Assembly: GCF_009870125.1 (NCBI RefSeq)
Contig: NC_046679.1
Coordinates: forward strand, 19,282,001-19,346,000
Source of the DNA: Drosophila pseudoobscura
Lineage: Eukaryota; Arthropoda; Insecta; Diptera; Drosophilidae
DNA length: 64,000 nt
Direction of reading: 5' to 3'
Below are positions 62,601 through 64,000 of this stretch, piece after piece. Numbering within the stretch: the stretch's first letter is position 1; the number at the start of each line of letters is the position of its first letter. Under the pieces are notes generated by a model. That model did no database searches and had not been told where the DNA came from. It was given only the letters and a program-made list of their open reading frames with translations. A program made the position numbers and the translations under genes.

Positions 62601-64000
62601 AAAAAATTTACTGGCGCTTAAAAATGGCAAACAAAGAGAGAACAAGAAGGAGGCAGCGGCAGAGGGAAGTACAGACAAAAAGAAAGAACGACAGAAAGAA
62701 AAGAGGCAACTACAAGTAGCCCACAAAAGACGTGCACAAAAATGACATAAAATATTTACCACGCTGAAAGACATTTTCATTTGGGCAAAATAGCAGCAAC
62801 TGCAAAAGCAAAAAAGAATACAACAAAAATACAGTTGAGCCTGTAGACCAGAGCCCAGACTCAGAACCCGGACACAGCCGCAGCTCATTACGAACAAATT
62901 GACGGCCAGCTAACAAATAATTGCTGTTCCAAATACTCGTAGTTTCAATTCAATATTTGCTGCAAAATGGGAAAAAGAAAGAATACACCCAGAAGTCCTC
63001 CCCTCGAAACCGCAATACACCCTCTTCTGGCCACGTTTTTACGAGTGTTTTTAATGCAACTTTTTGGCTGCTGATGCTGCTGCTGCTGCAGTTTTCTGGG
63101 GAAGTGATTGAAATTGTAACTGCCGCTGGACACGTCGAGTGCATTCAATGTACGACTCATTCTCTTTATAGCCCAAGTGCTGGTCAGTTATTTTTGATAC
63201 TTATTATTTTTATGCTGCCATCTCGCTCACTTATCCACCGTCTCCACCCCTGCCAAAGAGCTTGAGGAAAGCAGACCAACAAGTGATAATAAACTGGTAG
63301 AAAAACGAAGGGAATGGCAGTGTTGGTTCGGTGTCATATTACAAAAGAGAACAATATATATACACATCTAGCAATTACATAACAATTTGCTGTGCTGTTG
63401 CTTGATTGAAGTGTTTTTGGGGGAAAGAATCTCTCTTCTGGCTTCTGCTGAAACTAATCGGGGTCAGAAACATCCCTCACAAAATTTTGAATTGTATCAG
63501 GTTTATCCAGCAGAACATTATGTTTCAATTCTCTTGCAATTAAGTCGTCAATGCAGTTAGGTTTGTGGGTTAATTATGTCTGGAACGGGCTCCAGAAAAT
63601 GCAAATGAAACATTTGTGTAATTAAATCGAGTTTCCGGTTTTGTATTTTCATTACGTTAGGCGAAACTTTTCCAACGAAAAAGCGAGCCAAGAGTGGACT
63701 CTCTCAAAACAATAATTTCCAGAGCGCTGGTAGAAAGTTTTTTGCAGTTTACATTTTTCATTAAAGGCGGGCTGAACCATTTTTGGGGGCAGGACACGTC
63801 ATCGTCTGGTTTTTATGGTGAGCAGCACAGCCAAACAAAAAAGCTTACACACATAAGTATATACATTTGTGTGTATTAATAAATAGTACGAAAATAATAT
63901 TGCGCATACGCAGCATTGACAGGCCGAGCCAAGCCAAATTGTGGCCAAGCCTGTGCGTGTGTGCGTTGCGTGTGTGTTTGTGTGTGAGGGGAAGAATAAA

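Larger units (their letters stand above)
52146..64000. other. Presumed intron downstream of the recursive splice site; no gene seen
   Basis: Simple repeats include 53255-53300 (GTGTGG), 54263-54288 (CAGTTG), 55191-55205 (ATCA), 56361-56379 (TA), 56952-56972 (GA), 59215-59237 (CCTGTAG), 59610-59634 (GA), 61215-61247 (GGCAGC), 61344-61361 (CA) and a GT-rich end from 63952. Long ORFs at 53564-53052 and 62897-62274 (minus) are repeat-driven. Confidence 0.45.

Noticed and set aside
62274..62897. 207-codon minus-strand ORF, longest in the window
   Set aside because: Composition follows CAG and GA-rich repeats (runs of Q, C, F and S). No ATG-led conserved domain is visible.

Overview
The window is animal nuclear DNA, almost certainly from a Drosophila species. 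It has dense CA/GT, GA and CAG-type microsatellites, long gene-poor stretches, short (about 60 bp) GT-AG introns with CTAAT-type branch points, and a Transib-family DNA transposon remnant. The abundance of short tandem repeats would fit the obscura group, but that is inference from general knowledge. No bacterial, organellar or viral genes, rRNA, tRNA or CRISPR array were recognised.

The only protein-coding genes I can build with confidence are three small, head-to-tail, minus-strand genes at about 14.4-16.9 kb. Each has a signal-peptide exon, a second cysteine-rich exon and a third cysteine-rich exon, joined by two phase-1 introns at identical places. All three share twelve cysteines at matching positions. 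The two upstream copies have almost identical introns and flanks but very different amino acids between the cysteines. This is the pattern of a recently duplicated, fast-evolving secreted protein family. A possible third intron and fourth exon would change their C-termini. I do not recognise the family and assign no function. A 157-bp non-autonomous Transib-like element with a perfect 5-bp target duplication lies about 350 bp upstream of the first gene.

On the plus strand, 33171-33989 looks like a leader or first exon of a large gene. It is rich in CAG/GGC repeats, has a protein-like frame and ends in a GTGAGT donor. At 52138/52139 a textbook 3' splice site is fused directly to a 5' splice site, as in the recursive ('ratcheting') splice sites of very long Drosophila introns. 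Together these suggest that 34-64 kb is a giant intron of a plus-strand gene whose later exons lie beyond the window.

Layout: 1-14.4 kb is non-coding with microsatellites and an AT-rich block (10.5-11.2 kb). 14.4-17 kb is the secreted-protein triplet. 17.26-17.42 kb is the Transib element. 17.4-33 kb is non-coding, with a CpG-rich block near 28.1-28.4 kb that may be promoter-proximal. 33.2-34 kb is the candidate first exon. 34-64 kb is presumed intron with many simple repeats and another AT-rich block (37.8-38.5 kb). The octamer TACGAGTA/TACTCGTA recurs at least 24 times across the window, far above chance.
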